Positions 7,801 through 16,815 of a stretch of 56,615 nt of DNA are shown here, one piece after another. Every line of letters begins with the position of its first letter. The stretch's first letter is position 1. The notes beneath the pieces are model-generated. The model was not told where the DNA came from. It ran no database searches and saw only the letters and a program-made list of their open reading frames with translations. Source of the DNA: Desulfobacteraceae bacterium (GTDB taxonomy: Bacteria > Desulfobacterota > Desulfobacteria > Desulfobacterales > Desulfosarcinaceae). Position numbers and translations under genes: made by a program. The DNA lies in the NCBI GenBank assembly GCA_027068085.1, contig JAMOUQ010000007.1:1-56615 (forward strand). Reading direction: 5' to 3'.

Positions 7801-9903
7801 ATGTCTACAAACAAGCTGGCTGATCAACTCAGTCCCTACCTTCTCCAGCATGCCGGCAATCCGGTCCAGTGGTGGCCGTGGTGTGCGGAGGCTTTTCAGA
7901 CCGCCCGCCGGCTCGACAAGCCGGTGTTTTTGTCCGTCGGCTATGCTACCTGCCATTGGTGCCATGTGATGGAAAAGGAATCCTTCAGCGACAGGGAGGC
8001 GGCCGCGGTTTTGAACCGGGCCTTTGTCTGTGTCAAGGTCGACCGGGAGCAGCGTCCGGACGTGGATGCTGTTTTCATGGCGGCCTGCCAGGTGCTGGGA
8101 GGCAACTGCGGCTGGCCCCTGACGATCGTGATGACACCGGACAAAAAGCCCTTTTTCGCCGCCACCTATCTTCCAAAGACAAACAGCTTCGGCCAGCCCG
8201 GCCTGATGGAAATCGGCCGCAAGATATCTTCCCTGTGGCACAACGAGCGGGAAATGGTCGAAAACACGGCAAGCCAGGTCGCCAAGGTCCTGGCCGGTTC
8301 CTTTTCTTTGGCCGGCATGGAAGGAGAAATCGGGGCGGATATCTTCGAAAACACCTGCGGGCAGCTGGAGGCAGCCTTCGATGCCGAAAGGGGCGGGTTC
8401 AACGGTGCTCCTAAATTTCCCATGGCCCATCGGCTGGTGTTCTTGATGCGCCAGGCGGTAAGGACCGCCAACCTCGGGACGATGAAGATGGCCACTGCCA
8501 GCCTGGAAGCCATGCGCAGGGGCGGAATCTGGGATCACGTCGGTCTCGGCTTTCACCGCTACAGCACCGATGCCGACTGGATTCTGCCGCACTTTGAGAA
8601 AATGCTCTACGATCAGGCCCTGCTGGCAATGGCCTACCTGGAGGCCTGCCTGCATACGGGCGATGAGCTCTGGGCTGCCACGGCAAGGGAAATCTTTGAA
8701 TACGTGGCCGACAGGCTGACGGATTCCTGCGGAGGATTTTACACGGCCCAGGACGCCGACAGCCAGGGGGAAGAAGGCCGTTACTACCTCTGGCGTTTTG
8801 ATGAGTTTGCCGGGATTGCCGACAAACAAGGCCCTGTCCCCTGGACGCGCATTTTCAACCTCCATCCGGAGGGCAATTTTACCGACCCGACCACGGGGCG
8901 TTCCAATGGTATGAACGTATTGTATCTTTCCCGCAACTGGCAGCAGTGGGCCGCCGAACTGGACCTTGACCGGGACCGGCTTGCAGACAAATGGGAAAGT
9001 CTGCGCCGCAAGCTGTATCTCGAACGCGGGAAAAGACCGGCTCCCCTGACCGACGACAAGATCCTGGCCGATTGGAACGGTCTTATGATCGCCGCCCTGG
9101 CCATGGGAGCCAGGGTCCTCAAGCAAGACCGATACCGGGATGCCGCCTGCCGGGCGGCGGATTTCATACTGTCGGAGATGACGGCTGACGACGGCAGCCT
9201 GCATCACGCCCTGCGCCGCGGCCATATCATGGCCGGCGGCCTTGCATCGGACTATGCCTATTTCATCACCGGCCTGCTGGAACTGTATCGTGCCACCTTC
9301 GATGTGCAATATCTCGAAAAGGCCGTGCAACTCCAGGAGCTGATGGATGACCTGTTCTGGGACCACCAGGAAGGCGGCTACTTTCTTGCCCCGGCTCGCG
9401 CCGATGACCTGCCGGTCCTTCCCAAAGATCTCTATGACGGGGCCCTGCCCTCGGTCAACGGAGTCGCCCTGGGCAATCTGGCAAGGCTGCATGGCCTGAC
9501 CGGCAGGACCGGTTGGCGGGAAAAGGCCCGGGTGCTCGGCAAGGCTTTCGGCGCCGAGGTGGTCCGCCAGCCGACTTCCTTCACCGGTTTTCTCTGCAGC
9601 CTGGATATGGCCCGCAGGCCGGTTGCGCAGGTGGTGATCGCGGCTTCCCGCGTCGGTCGGCAGGTTTCATCGATACTGGAAAGGCTCGGCAGTGTCCATG
9701 GCCCGCAAGCGGAGCTGATGGTCAAGACGGCCCAAAATTCCGCCCGCCTGGAAAGGATCGCTCCTTTTGCGGCCAGCTTGCAGCCAGGTCCGGGAGGAAA
9801 AACGCGTATCTACCTGCTGCGCAACGGACAGACCACCGCCTTTGCTCCGGATGATTCCGGCCTGGACAGGCTCCTGGAAAAATTGCGGCCCGGCCGGAGT
9901 TGA
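7801..9903 (+). CDS. DUF255 thioredoxin-domain protein (YyaL/Spata20 family)
   Basis: The 700-residue protein begins with the family signature [24 protein letters not shown], then a thioredoxin-like domain with the CxxC-type motif [14 protein letters not shown] at ~residues 57-70 and the conserved GGWP-like segment [13 protein letters not shown]. The remaining ~500 residues form an (alpha/alpha)6-type domain ([47 protein letters not shown]). The family is widespread, cytoplasmic, and of uncertain biochemical role; a link to redox or sugar epimerase-like folds is suggested by structure only. Start ATG at 7801 with AGGAG at ~7789; the open frame extends to 7654 but without family sequence. The rhodanese gene follows 37 bases later, so both may belong to one sulfur-redox transcript. 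Confidence 0.85.
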   Translation: MSTNKLADQLSPYLLQHAGNPVQWWPWCAEAFQTARRLDKPVFLSVGYATCHWCHVMEKESFSDREAAAVLNRAFVCVKVDREQRPDVDAVFMAACQVLGGNCGWPLTIVMTPDKKPFFAATYLPKTNSFGQPGLMEIGRKISSLWHNEREMVENTASQVAKVLAGSFSLAGMEGEIGADIFENTCGQLEAAFDAERGGFNGAPKFPMAHRLVFLMRQAVRTANLGTMKMATASLEAMRRGGIWDHVGLGFHRYSTDADWILPHFEKMLYDQALLAMAYLEACLHTGDELWAATAREIFEYVADRLTDSCGGFYTAQDADSQGEEGRYYLWRFDEFAGIADKQGPVPWTRIFNLHPEGNFTDPTTGRSNGMNVLYLSRNWQQWAAELDLDRDRLADKWESLRRKLYLERGKRPAPLTDDKILADWNGLMIAALAMGARVLKQDRYRDAACRAADFILSEMTADDGSLHHALRRGHIMAGGLASDYAYFITGLLELYRATFDVQYLEKAVQLQELMDDLFWDHQEGGYFLAPARADDLPVLPKDLYDGALPSVNGVALGNLARLHGLTGRTGWREKARVLGKAFGAEVVRQPTSFTGFLCSLDMARRPVAQVVIAASRVGRQVSSILERLGSVHGPQAELMVKTAQNSARLERIAPFAASLQPGPGGKTRIYLLRNGQTTAFAPDDSGLDRLLEKLRPGRS

Positions 9904-9940
9904 AAAGTCCGGGCCGGGCGTGACCAATAGGAGATAGTTA

Positions 9941-10324
9941 ATGGATGCCAGGATAGAAAACCTTGGGCCCCGGCAGCTGCGTGATTTTATCCGCCGCCGG
10001 AGGGAAGGCGGGTATCTGCTGATAGACGTGCGCCAGCCGGCAGAATATGAACAGGGACACATTCCCGGTGCCAGGCTGATTCCTGTAAAGGAGCTGGTTG
10101 GCCGGGTCCATGATCTTCCGGAGGCAAAGGATCTGGTTTTTTACTGCCGTTCAGGGGCCCGCTCCATGGCCGCCGCCACTTTGGCTCTGGAAGAGCTGGG
10201 AGAGAAGAACAAGATTTTCAACCTGGCAGGCGGTATCCTGGCCTGGGACGGGGGAAAGCTCGCAGGCTGGCCAAAGCCTTTCTCAATCTTGCCCAGGCCG
10301 AAAAGGCCCACATGCGGCTCCTGA
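9941..10324 (+). CDS. Rhodanese-domain sulfurtransferase, frame-disrupted C-terminus
   Basis: This is a single rhodanese domain of ~105 residues: LLIDVRQPAEYEQGHIPGARLIPVKEL, then the active-site loop FYCRSGARSM with catalytic cysteine, then NLAGGILAWDGG. It transfers sulfane sulfur to thiol acceptors. After ~residue 106 (around 10256) the sequence becomes proline/lysine-rich and unlike the family, while another frame from 10258 encodes a ferritin-like helix. An ancestral rhodanese-ferritin-like fusion has therefore probably lost most of its second domain and shifted frame near the GGGGG run at 10250-10254. The rhodanese domain itself looks intact. It follows the DUF255 gene and converges with the HEAT/receiver gene. 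Confidence 0.8.
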   Translation: MDARIENLGPRQLRDFIRRRREGGYLLIDVRQPAEYEQGHIPGARLIPVKELVGRVHDLPEAKDLVFYCRSGARSMAAATLALEELGEKNKIFNLAGGILAWDGGKLAGWPKPFSILPRPKRPTCGS

Positions 10325-10368
10325 TAGACAGTTTGGATTCCTGCCAGGCAGTACAAACTCCGGGCTGA
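10258..10368 (+). pseudogene. Out-of-frame ferritin-like helix remnant after the rhodanese gene
   Basis: Reading from GCT at 10258 gives 36 residues to a TGA at 10366-10368, including RLAKAFLNLAQAEKAHM, with the AExxHxxLL pattern of a rubrerythrin/ferritin-like helix. It is -1 relative to the rhodanese frame and has no start of its own. Rhodanese domains fused to a ferritin-like domain are known; only the last helix would remain here. Its stop abuts the stop of the converging gene in the palindrome TGATCA, as if this were the original gene end. Confidence 0.45.
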
Positions 10369-12012
10369 TCAGGCCGCTCCTTTTGATGGAAGAAAATCGT
10401 TTAGGACCTGCTCCAGGGTTTCGGCCGTAAACGGTTTGTTGATGATCCGGTTAACCCCGGCCCGGAGGGCGGCCTCGTTGTCGCTGCACTCGTTCTGGGT
10501 CGTTACCATCACGATGGGCAGCTTTTGCTTGTCGAACCACTGGCGGACCGCCCGGATGAGATCCACCCCGTTCATCTCCGGCATGTTGAGATCGGTGAAG
10601 ATAAAATCAGGCTCTATTTCGCGGACCTTTGCCACGGCATCTTCCGGGTTGGCAAAGAGCACCGGTTCGCAGCCGATCTGGTGCAGGGCGCTGCGGTAGA
10701 TGCTCAGGATCATCTTGGAATCGTCCACGGCGAAAACCTTCGGGCCCGCTTTTTCGGTTTCGGTTTCCGGGCTGATCCGGGCGGCAAGTTCTCCCATTTC
10801 ATTGGATTGCAGCAGATTCACGAAGTGTTTCCTGATGTCGGGATGGGCTCTGCGGCTGAGGTAATCCAGGGCGAACCGGCGAAATTCGGTATCGTCGATC
10901 AGGTCCAGGAAGATATTGTCGCACTGGGCGTCGATGATCGTCCGGCTGATGGGCCTTTTCTCCCGGTCTTCGGCAAGGATCATGTTTTTCACCCCGGCGG
11001 CCAGGATGGTGTTGTAGTTGAAATCTATGGCCTGGGCCGCGGCTGCGCGCACGTTCTGGACCGGGTCCTCGAGTCCCTGGGCCAGGGTTATGGCTCCCTT
11101 GTGGACCGGCATCCGGCCCAGGGCTTCGTAGGCCGCGAACCGGACGTTGGCGTCGGCCGGTTCGTTGTGGAGCAGTTTGCGGATGGGGGAGATGGCCGAC
11201 TCGTCACCGATTTCGCCCAGCAGGTTGAGGGTGTGGATGAGAAGATCTGGATCGTCATGGCGCAGATTCTCGATGAGAAAGGGCACTGCCTTGTAGCCGA
11301 TTTCCACCAGGTGGCTTTTGGCCGCGTTGCGGACGTGGGCGTGCTGGGAGGAAAGGCGGCTGTTGAGCTGCTCCAGGGCTTCGGGCAGCTGGGTGGAAGC
11401 CAGCACGTCCAGGATGATGATGTCCAGGTCGGGATCGGCCCCCAGTTTTTCCGACAGCCGTTGGATGGCGGTCGGTGTGGCCAGCTGTCCCAGGGCGCCG
11501 ATGGCGGCGATGATCAGTTCGGCGCTGGACGAGTAGAGGTATTCTGAAATCGAGGTGGTGGCCGAGGGGTCCCCGATCTGGCCCAGGGCCTGGATCACGC
11601 TCCGCAGCACCCGTTCATCCTGTTCTTCGTGCAGAACCGACATCAGGATGGGCACGGCCGACTCCTGCCGGATTTCACCCAGCAGCTCGGCCAGGACGAT
11701 CTTGTGGCTGGGGCGCGCTTCCCGGCGCATGAGGTCCAGGACTACTTCGGGGTTTTCCAGGGCCTTGGCAAAGAGAGTTTCCCTGAACATGGACCAGAGA
11801 GGGTCGTCCTCCCGGCAGGTCGCCAGCAGTCCGCCCAGAACGGCGATGGTGAATGCCGGGTCGGCCCGGCGCAGGTGCAAAAGGGCCACCTTGCGGGTGC
11901 TGGGATCGACCTCGGCAAGGTGTTTCAGCACCAGGTGGGCTTTTAGCTTGTCCCCGGTCTTGATGTCGAACTGCAACTCGCTGATAAGGTCCTGGGCGTT
12001 GACCTCTGCCAT
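10369..12012 (-). CDS. HEAT-repeat protein with C-terminal response-regulator receiver domain
   Basis: Of 547 residues, the first ~425 are HEAT/PBS-lyase-like helical repeats (ESAVPILMSVLHEEQDERVLRSVIQALGQIGDPSATTSI and similar units of ~31 residues). The last ~120 form a CheY-like receiver: acidic pocket KVFAVDDSKM, phospho-acceptor Asp in FIFTDLNMPEMNGVDLI, Thr in IVMVTTQ and Lys in INKPF. Start ATG at 12010-12012 with GGGAGG eight bases upstream; longer in-frame starts lack a ribosome-binding site. The receiver at the C-terminus rather than the N-terminus makes the repeats look like a signal-gated scaffold rather than an output enzyme. No histidine kinase is adjacent. Related HEAT-receiver proteins occur in delta-proteobacteria, where their partners are mostly unknown. 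Confidence 0.8.
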   Translation of the reverse strand: MAEVNAQDLISELQFDIKTGDKLKAHLVLKHLAEVDPSTRKVALLHLRRADPAFTIAVLGGLLATCREDDPLWSMFRETLFAKALENPEVVLDLMRREARPSHKIVLAELLGEIRQESAVPILMSVLHEEQDERVLRSVIQALGQIGDPSATTSISEYLYSSSAELIIAAIGALGQLATPTAIQRLSEKLGADPDLDIIILDVLASTQLPEALEQLNSRLSSQHAHVRNAAKSHLVEIGYKAVPFLIENLRHDDPDLLIHTLNLLGEIGDESAISPIRKLLHNEPADANVRFAAYEALGRMPVHKGAITLAQGLEDPVQNVRAAAAQAIDFNYNTILAAGVKNMILAEDREKRPISRTIIDAQCDNIFLDLIDDTEFRRFALDYLSRRAHPDIRKHFVNLLQSNEMGELAARISPETETEKAGPKVFAVDDSKMILSIYRSALHQIGCEPVLFANPEDAVAKVREIEPDFIFTDLNMPEMNGVDLIRAVRQWFDKQKLPIVMVTTQNECSDNEAALRAGVNRIINKPFTAETLEQVLNDFLPSKGAA

Positions 12013-12179
12013 GGCAACAACCTCCCGGTCTATGGATTGTTCAGGAGACCATTTCATTGTTCCGCCACACGGACCAATGAAAGCCGTCCCCCTTTGGAGG
12101 ATGGCGGTCTGCTTTTGTAAGGATATTATCGACGGGACTTGCTCAGCCTTTAGATCGGCAGGCAAAAGATGGTGATCGG

Positions 12180-12764
12180 TCAGGACCCGGAAACGGGCTT
12201 TCGGCGGCCTTGATCGGCATTCGGCCTCAGGCGGCGTCCATGGTCAAAGGTGTCGCCCGGAACGATGAACGGGCCGGGATCGGGCCGGAACAGGGGCCGC
12301 AGGACACCGCGGGCGTGGAACACCCGCTTGTCGCCTTCCGGGCGGACGAAGGTATGGCGGCCGGTGGGAGCGGTCCGGCCTATGTCCAAGGCCCTGACCA
12401 GGCGCTTGCCGGCAAAGGCTTCCACCCTTGTCCGGCCCTGTTCGCCAAGCTGATACCGGTCGAAATTGCCGGATTCTGAAACAAGAGCCGTCAGTTCCAC
12501 ACCGGCCAGGGCGTTCAGCAGTTCTTGGACCCTGTCGCGGTCTGCCCTGAATTTTCCCGGAAGAATCTTCCAGGAATCATTTTCCCGGACAAGTTCGATG
12601 GTCTTCTGAGCCGTGCTGAGTTTGATCTTCGTTACGGCCTGCCGGTCGATCTCGGGCAGGCGGGGAGGCCTGAGACGGTCTTGCCGGCCCTGCCTGGCAA
12701 GCAGCAGACCGGCCAGGCAGATTATGACCGCCGTCAGGGCTGTATATTGCCACCTGCCGTTCAT
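12180..12764 (-). CDS. DUF4340-domain protein of a Gld-type ABC operon
   Basis: This 194-residue protein has one N-terminal membrane anchor (YTALTAVIICLAGLLLA). A DUF4340 region follows (IDRQAVTKIKLSTAQKTIELVRENDSWKI, DRDRVQELLNALAGVELTALVSE, YQLGEQGRTRVEAF). DUF4340 genes typically follow gldG in ABC export operons. The start ATG overlaps the gldG stop as ATGA (12761-12764), so translation is coupled. The last ~20 residues are arginine-rich and unlike the family; another frame there ends sooner, so a late frameshift is possible but cannot be judged without relatives. It is likely the last gene of the operon. Confidence 0.7.
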   Translation of the reverse strand: MNGRWQYTALTAVIICLAGLLLARQGRQDRLRPPRLPEIDRQAVTKIKLSTAQKTIELVRENDSWKILPGKFRADRDRVQELLNALAGVELTALVSESGNFDRYQLGEQGRTRVEAFAGKRLVRALDIGRTAPTGRHTFVRPEGDKRVFHARGVLRPLFRPDPGPFIVPGDTFDHGRRLRPNADQGRRKPVSGS

Positions 12765-14941
12765 CGTTCCTGTCTCCTGCCTAATTTTTCCCGTATTCTT
12801 TTCTGACGCCGCCGGCGGTGCCACCACACCCCAAGTCCGCAAAGAATCACCAGCAGGGGCAGGCCGGCGATACAGAAGGATTTGATGAGAGTTTTGAGCT
12901 CGGCCGAGGCCGGATGCAGGGGATTCAGTGTCTGCTGCTTGCCCCGCATGACGGCCCTGTCGGCCCGGTCGTTGAGGGCGTCGATCAGGTTCATCACGAA
13001 AATGGCGTTGTTGCTCTTGCCCTCGGAATCCAGCAGTATGTCTGACAGCATTTTTCCGCTTCCCATGACGAAGATGGCCGCCGGCGGGCTTTGGCCGGCC
13101 AGAATCCCTTCGGGGGTTACCTGGTTGGCGGTTCTTGGTTCCCGGCTGTTATCGGGATTTTTTTCCTCTTTGCCGACCCCGTCCGATTCTTTATCTTCTT
13201 TATCCGCGTCTTTCACCGGGATGGGCCGGTCCTTGAAACAGCTGGGGAAGCGCCCCCGCACGAGGTATGCCAGGGGCCGGGAAGCCATGTCGGCCGGGGG
13301 CGGCGGCCGGAGCATGTCAGGTTCCGGCAGGTCTTTTTCGCCGATGGTCCAGCTCTTGTCCGAGGAGGCAAACAGCTTACAGGCGGCCAGTCCGTTTTTT
13401 GACAGGATTTCGTTCAGGGGCCGGACCGGGGCGGCCTGGAATACCACCAGGCGCTTTATGGGACGCATCCATGCCGGTTCGGTGGCAATCTTGTCCTGTT
13501 TGACAATGGGCGCGAAGTAGATCGGCCGCCGGCCGCCGCCCATGAAGCGGGGCTGTTGCTGCCGGTAGCATTGCTTGTCCAGAACCATGGCCTTTTCGAT
13601 ATCGATGCCCCAGTGCCGCAGCAACTTCTCCAGCCCTGTCTCCAGTCCGGCAAGCTCGGTGAGGCCGCGCCGGTTCCTTTTGGGTTTTAGAACGTCGATG
13701 AAAAAGGCCAGGTTGGTGCCCCGCATCAGGGCCTGGTCGATCTGGTAAAGCTCCCAGTCGGTGAATTTTTGCTTCGGGCTTACTATCAGCAGGCACTTGA
13801 GGCCTTCGGGAATTCCGTCTTCGAGCCGCACCGGTTTTATCCGGTAATTCCGGCTGACCAGCGAGGTGAATTTCTCCATTTCTCCGTCCGGCACGGAAGG
13901 CAGGGACGGTCCCGGCCGGGGCGTGCCGTGATCCGCGAGGTAGCCCAGATCGGCATTGATTCCCAGCAGGGCGTTGAGACTCAGATCGATCTGTTCCTTT
14001 ATTCTCTCCACGGAGGTCAGCCGGTAGCGGGTCCCGATGACGGGCAGGCGGACGGTCTGCAGCAGGGCTATCTTCCGCCAGCGCTCGCCGACTGCGACAA
14101 CGAGCCCCATGGTGCCTCTGCCTGCCTCTACCTTGGCATTTTCCAGGCGCGGCCATTTTATCCGGGGCAGCTGGTACAGTTCGGCCTGCCCGGCGGCGTC
14201 CTGATCCGTGGACGGATCGAGCCTTTTGAAGACCAGCTTGCCGTAGGCCCTTGCGTTGAGCCGGTCCACGGCCTGGCGCAGCTCGGCGGCGTATTGTTCC
14301 AGGTCTCCGATCTTCATCACCGGTGCCACCCTGTTCAGATCCGATGAAAGAAAGAGCTTTACCCGGACCGGCCGATCAAGGGCCAGCAGGGCACTTACCT
14401 TGCGGCTCAGCTTTTCCATGGCGGTGGTGAGGCGGTACTCCAGGCCGTCGGTGGAGGTCACGGCGTTGATCTTTTCGATACAGTCGCCGTGGATCAGAAC
14501 CATTCCCATGAAGGCCTTCTGGAACTTGACCTCGTCTTTTTCGATGGTCTGGATCTGGACCGGCTCGATGCCGTAGTCCAGAGCCAGGCTGCGGTTGGAC
14601 GAGGCTTTGTTTGCCAGCTGTCCGTCATCCGGATCGACGTCGTGGAACCGGTAGGCGAAGTACCTGTTGCCGCAGACAGCGTATTCTTCCAGCAGGTCGC
14701 GCAGGTAGCGCCGGACTCCGTTGTAGGGAGCCGGGAGCCTGCGGGTGAAAAAGACCTTGACGGTCAGAGGCTCTGACAGGGTCGCGACCACCTTGCGGCT
14801 GGTCTCGGACAGGCTGAAACGTTTCGAGCGGGTAAGATCCAGGTGGAAGAAGAATTTCAGGGAAACGGCATTTACCAGGACGATCACGGTGATGTAGAGA
14901 AATGCTTTCAGATAGCGGTGTGTTGCCGGTCGCAGTCGCAT
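12761..14941 (-). CDS. GldG-like ABC transporter auxiliary protein
   Basis: The 726-residue protein has a membrane segment near each end (residues ~12-34, FLYITVIVLVNAVSLKFFF; and ~688-705, IAGLPLLVILCGLGVWW), with a large extracytoplasmic domain between. The N-terminal region FFHLDLTRSKRFSLSETSRKVVATLSEPLTVKVFF is diagnostic of the GldG/ABC_transp_aux family, followed by DLLEEYA and a domain with SLNALLG...LGYLADHGTP. An acidic lysine-rich insertion (DADKEDKESDGVGKEEKN) lies near residue 600. It works with the ATPase and permease encoded just upstream in the same direction. In Bacteroidetes these proteins serve gliding; in non-gliding deltaproteobacteria the substrate is unknown. Confidence 0.85.
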   Translation of the reverse strand: MRLRPATHRYLKAFLYITVIVLVNAVSLKFFFHLDLTRSKRFSLSETSRKVVATLSEPLTVKVFFTRRLPAPYNGVRRYLRDLLEEYAVCGNRYFAYRFHDVDPDDGQLANKASSNRSLALDYGIEPVQIQTIEKDEVKFQKAFMGMVLIHGDCIEKINAVTSTDGLEYRLTTAMEKLSRKVSALLALDRPVRVKLFLSSDLNRVAPVMKIGDLEQYAAELRQAVDRLNARAYGKLVFKRLDPSTDQDAAGQAELYQLPRIKWPRLENAKVEAGRGTMGLVVAVGERWRKIALLQTVRLPVIGTRYRLTSVERIKEQIDLSLNALLGINADLGYLADHGTPRPGPSLPSVPDGEMEKFTSLVSRNYRIKPVRLEDGIPEGLKCLLIVSPKQKFTDWELYQIDQALMRGTNLAFFIDVLKPKRNRRGLTELAGLETGLEKLLRHWGIDIEKAMVLDKQCYRQQQPRFMGGGRRPIYFAPIVKQDKIATEPAWMRPIKRLVVFQAAPVRPLNEILSKNGLAACKLFASSDKSWTIGEKDLPEPDMLRPPPPADMASRPLAYLVRGRFPSCFKDRPIPVKDADKEDKESDGVGKEEKNPDNSREPRTANQVTPEGILAGQSPPAAIFVMGSGKMLSDILLDSEGKSNNAIFVMNLIDALNDRADRAVMRGKQQTLNPLHPASAELKTLIKSFCIAGLPLLVILCGLGVWWHRRRRQKRIREKLGRRQER

Positions 14942-14961
14942 TTGAATTACCTTCGCGTCCT

Positions 14962-15666
14962 TTACTCACTTGTTTCCAGGATCAGGTCGGCAGCATACAG
15001 GGCCGCCCACACCAGGCTGCCGAAGTAGACCAGGTCGCGCGAGTCTATGACCCCCTTGGCGATATTCTGGAAATGGGTATCGGCAGCCAGGTAGGAAAGA
15101 GGTTCGACCAGGGGGCGTGGCATGAAGAAAAGCATCTTGTCCAATACTGCTATCAGGAAACACAGGACCATGGCCAGGATGAAAGCGATGATCTGGTTGC
15201 GGGTCAGGCTCGAAGCCAACAGGCCTATGGCGCAGTAAGACGCCGCCAGGAGGATGGAACCTGCATAACTTGTGAACACCACGGCCCAGTCCAGGTCGCC
15301 AATCAGGCTTATGCACAGGGCGTAGAAAAGTACCGGCGTGATCATGGCCGCCGCAAAGAAGGTGGCGGCCAGAAACTTGCCGGCTGTCACCGCCCGGGCT
15401 GTCACCGGCAGGGTGAGCAGCAGTTCCCACGATCCGCGGCTGCGCTCTTCGGCCAGCAGGCGCATGGTCATGGCGGGAATGACAAAAGCCAGGGAAACCG
15501 GCAGCAGGTCGAAGTAATTGCGCAGGCTGGCCTGGTTGAAAAGGAAGAAAGTCGAAAAAAAGAGCCATCCGCTGACAAGCAGGAATACGGCAATCACTAT
15601 GTAGGCAATGGGCGAGACAAAATAGTCCTCGAGTTCTTTGACCATTATGTGCAGGGCGGCTTTCAT
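14962..15666 (-). CDS. ABC-2 type permease, GldF-like
   Basis: This 234-residue membrane protein has about six transmembrane helices. It opens with the family sequence MKAALHIMVKELEDYFVSPIAYIVIAVFLLVSG and carries the conserved LLPVSLAFVIPAMTMRLLAEERSRGSWELLLTLPV segment typical of GldF/NosY-like permeases. Its ATG at 15664-15666 overlaps the ATPase stop (ATGA), indicating translational coupling. Together with the ATPase and GldG it forms an inner-membrane ABC complex. The substrate is unknown. Confidence 0.88.
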   Translation of the reverse strand: MKAALHIMVKELEDYFVSPIAYIVIAVFLLVSGWLFFSTFFLFNQASLRNYFDLLPVSLAFVIPAMTMRLLAEERSRGSWELLLTLPVTARAVTAGKFLAATFFAAAMITPVLFYALCISLIGDLDWAVVFTSYAGSILLAASYCAIGLLASSLTRNQIIAFILAMVLCFLIAVLDKMLFFMPRPLVEPLSYLAADTHFQNIAKGVIDSRDLVYFGSLVWAALYAADLILETSE

Positions 15667-16610
15667 CGGATCGCCTCCGCGGTCAGGTGCCTGAATATGG
15701 CCTCCAGGCTCTGTGAAGGCCGGCGCAGTTCGAGCAGGATCCAGTCGGTCTGTTTGACGGCCGCGTAGATGGCCGGCCTGGGATCCGGGCCGGAGGTGCA
15801 GGTTACTTCGATCTTCATCGGTCCCGGAAAAGAGACTTCGAGCAGTTCCGCCTTTTCGACCACGTCCAGATCTTCCAGCAGGCGCCGGGCATTTTCCCAT
15901 AGCGCGCCCTCGATTTCCAGTCTGACGGTTGGGGCCATGGCCTTCGTTTCGTTCCGGAGCTGTTCGGTGCTGCCGTCGGCGATGATGCGCCCCTTGTCGA
16001 TGATCACTATCCGGTCGCAGGCGGCCTCGGCTTCGCTCAGGATGTGGGTGGAGAGGATCACCGTTTTCGATGCGCCGATCCTTTTGATTATCCGGCGGAT
16101 TTCGACTATCTGGTTGGGATCCAGGCCCGATGTGGGCTCGTCCAGGACCAGGATCTCGGGGTCGGCCAGCATGGCCTGGGCCAGGCCGACCCGTTGTTTG
16201 AGGCCCTTGCTCAGGTGACCGACCGGAAGGTGCATGACCTCTTCCAGTCCGCACAGGGATGCCATCTGGGCAATGACTCGGGGCCGGGATGAAGCTTCAA
16301 TACCGCGCATCTTGGCGATGAAACAAAGAAAGTCATATGCCAGCATGGCCGGGTAGAGGGGAGCCGATTCGGGCAGGTACCCCATCAGGCGCTTGACGTC
16401 CAGGGCCGATGAGCGGATCGACAGGCCATTTACCACCACGTCTCCCCGGCTGGGAGTGATGAATCCGGTCAGCATGCGCAGCGTGGTTGTCTTGCCGGCG
16501 CCGTTGGGGCCCAGCAGCCCCACGATTTCACCTTCGGCTATATCCAGCTCGATGCGGTCCACGGCGCAAAGATCGCCGTAATATTTGGTCAATCCCTTTA
16601 TATTGATCAT
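15663..16610 (-). CDS. ABC transporter ATPase, GldA/CcmA-like
   Basis: This 315-residue nucleotide-binding protein has Walker A GPNGAGKTTT (~residue 37), the Q-loop region, the ABC signature LSKGLKQRVGLAQAML, Walker B EILVLDEPTSGLD, and the H-loop LSTHILSEAE. A ~90-residue C-terminal extension is typical of the drug/gliding-type ATPases. Start ATG at 16608-16610; the long upstream open frame has no family sequence and the ribosome-binding site is weak. It is first of four coupled genes (ATPase, permease, GldG, DUF4340). Confidence 0.9.
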   Translation of the reverse strand: MINIKGLTKYYGDLCAVDRIELDIAEGEIVGLLGPNGAGKTTTLRMLTGFITPSRGDVVVNGLSIRSSALDVKRLMGYLPESAPLYPAMLAYDFLCFIAKMRGIEASSRPRVIAQMASLCGLEEVMHLPVGHLSKGLKQRVGLAQAMLADPEILVLDEPTSGLDPNQIVEIRRIIKRIGASKTVILSTHILSEAEAACDRIVIIDKGRIIADGSTEQLRNETKAMAPTVRLEIEGALWENARRLLEDLDVVEKAELLEVSFPGPMKIEVTCTSGPDPRPAIYAAVKQTDWILLELRRPSQSLEAIFRHLTAEAIR

Positions 16611-16779
16611 GATTGTGATGGCCCTGGATGTTCTTCGTCTGCTTACCTGCTTTAAGTCTTCAGTAACATACAACCGGGCAAAGGCTTGTCTGGGCGAAAA
16701 CCGGGGGACAACGAATTGCAAGATGGATGAATAGGAAAAAAAATAATGGGTGTCAAGGCTGATGGCTTGGCAAACAGCC

Positions 16780-16815
16780 CCCTGGCTGTCACTTGCCGTT
16801 GAGAGACAGCCAGGG
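16780..16815 (-). terminator. Hairpin overlapping the phosphatase stop codon
   Basis: An 11-bp perfect stem, CCCTGGCTGTC (16780-16790) with GACAGCCAGGG (16805-16815), spans the end of the phosphatase-fusion gene. No U-tract follows on the minus strand, so termination is only a guess. Confidence 0.3.
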
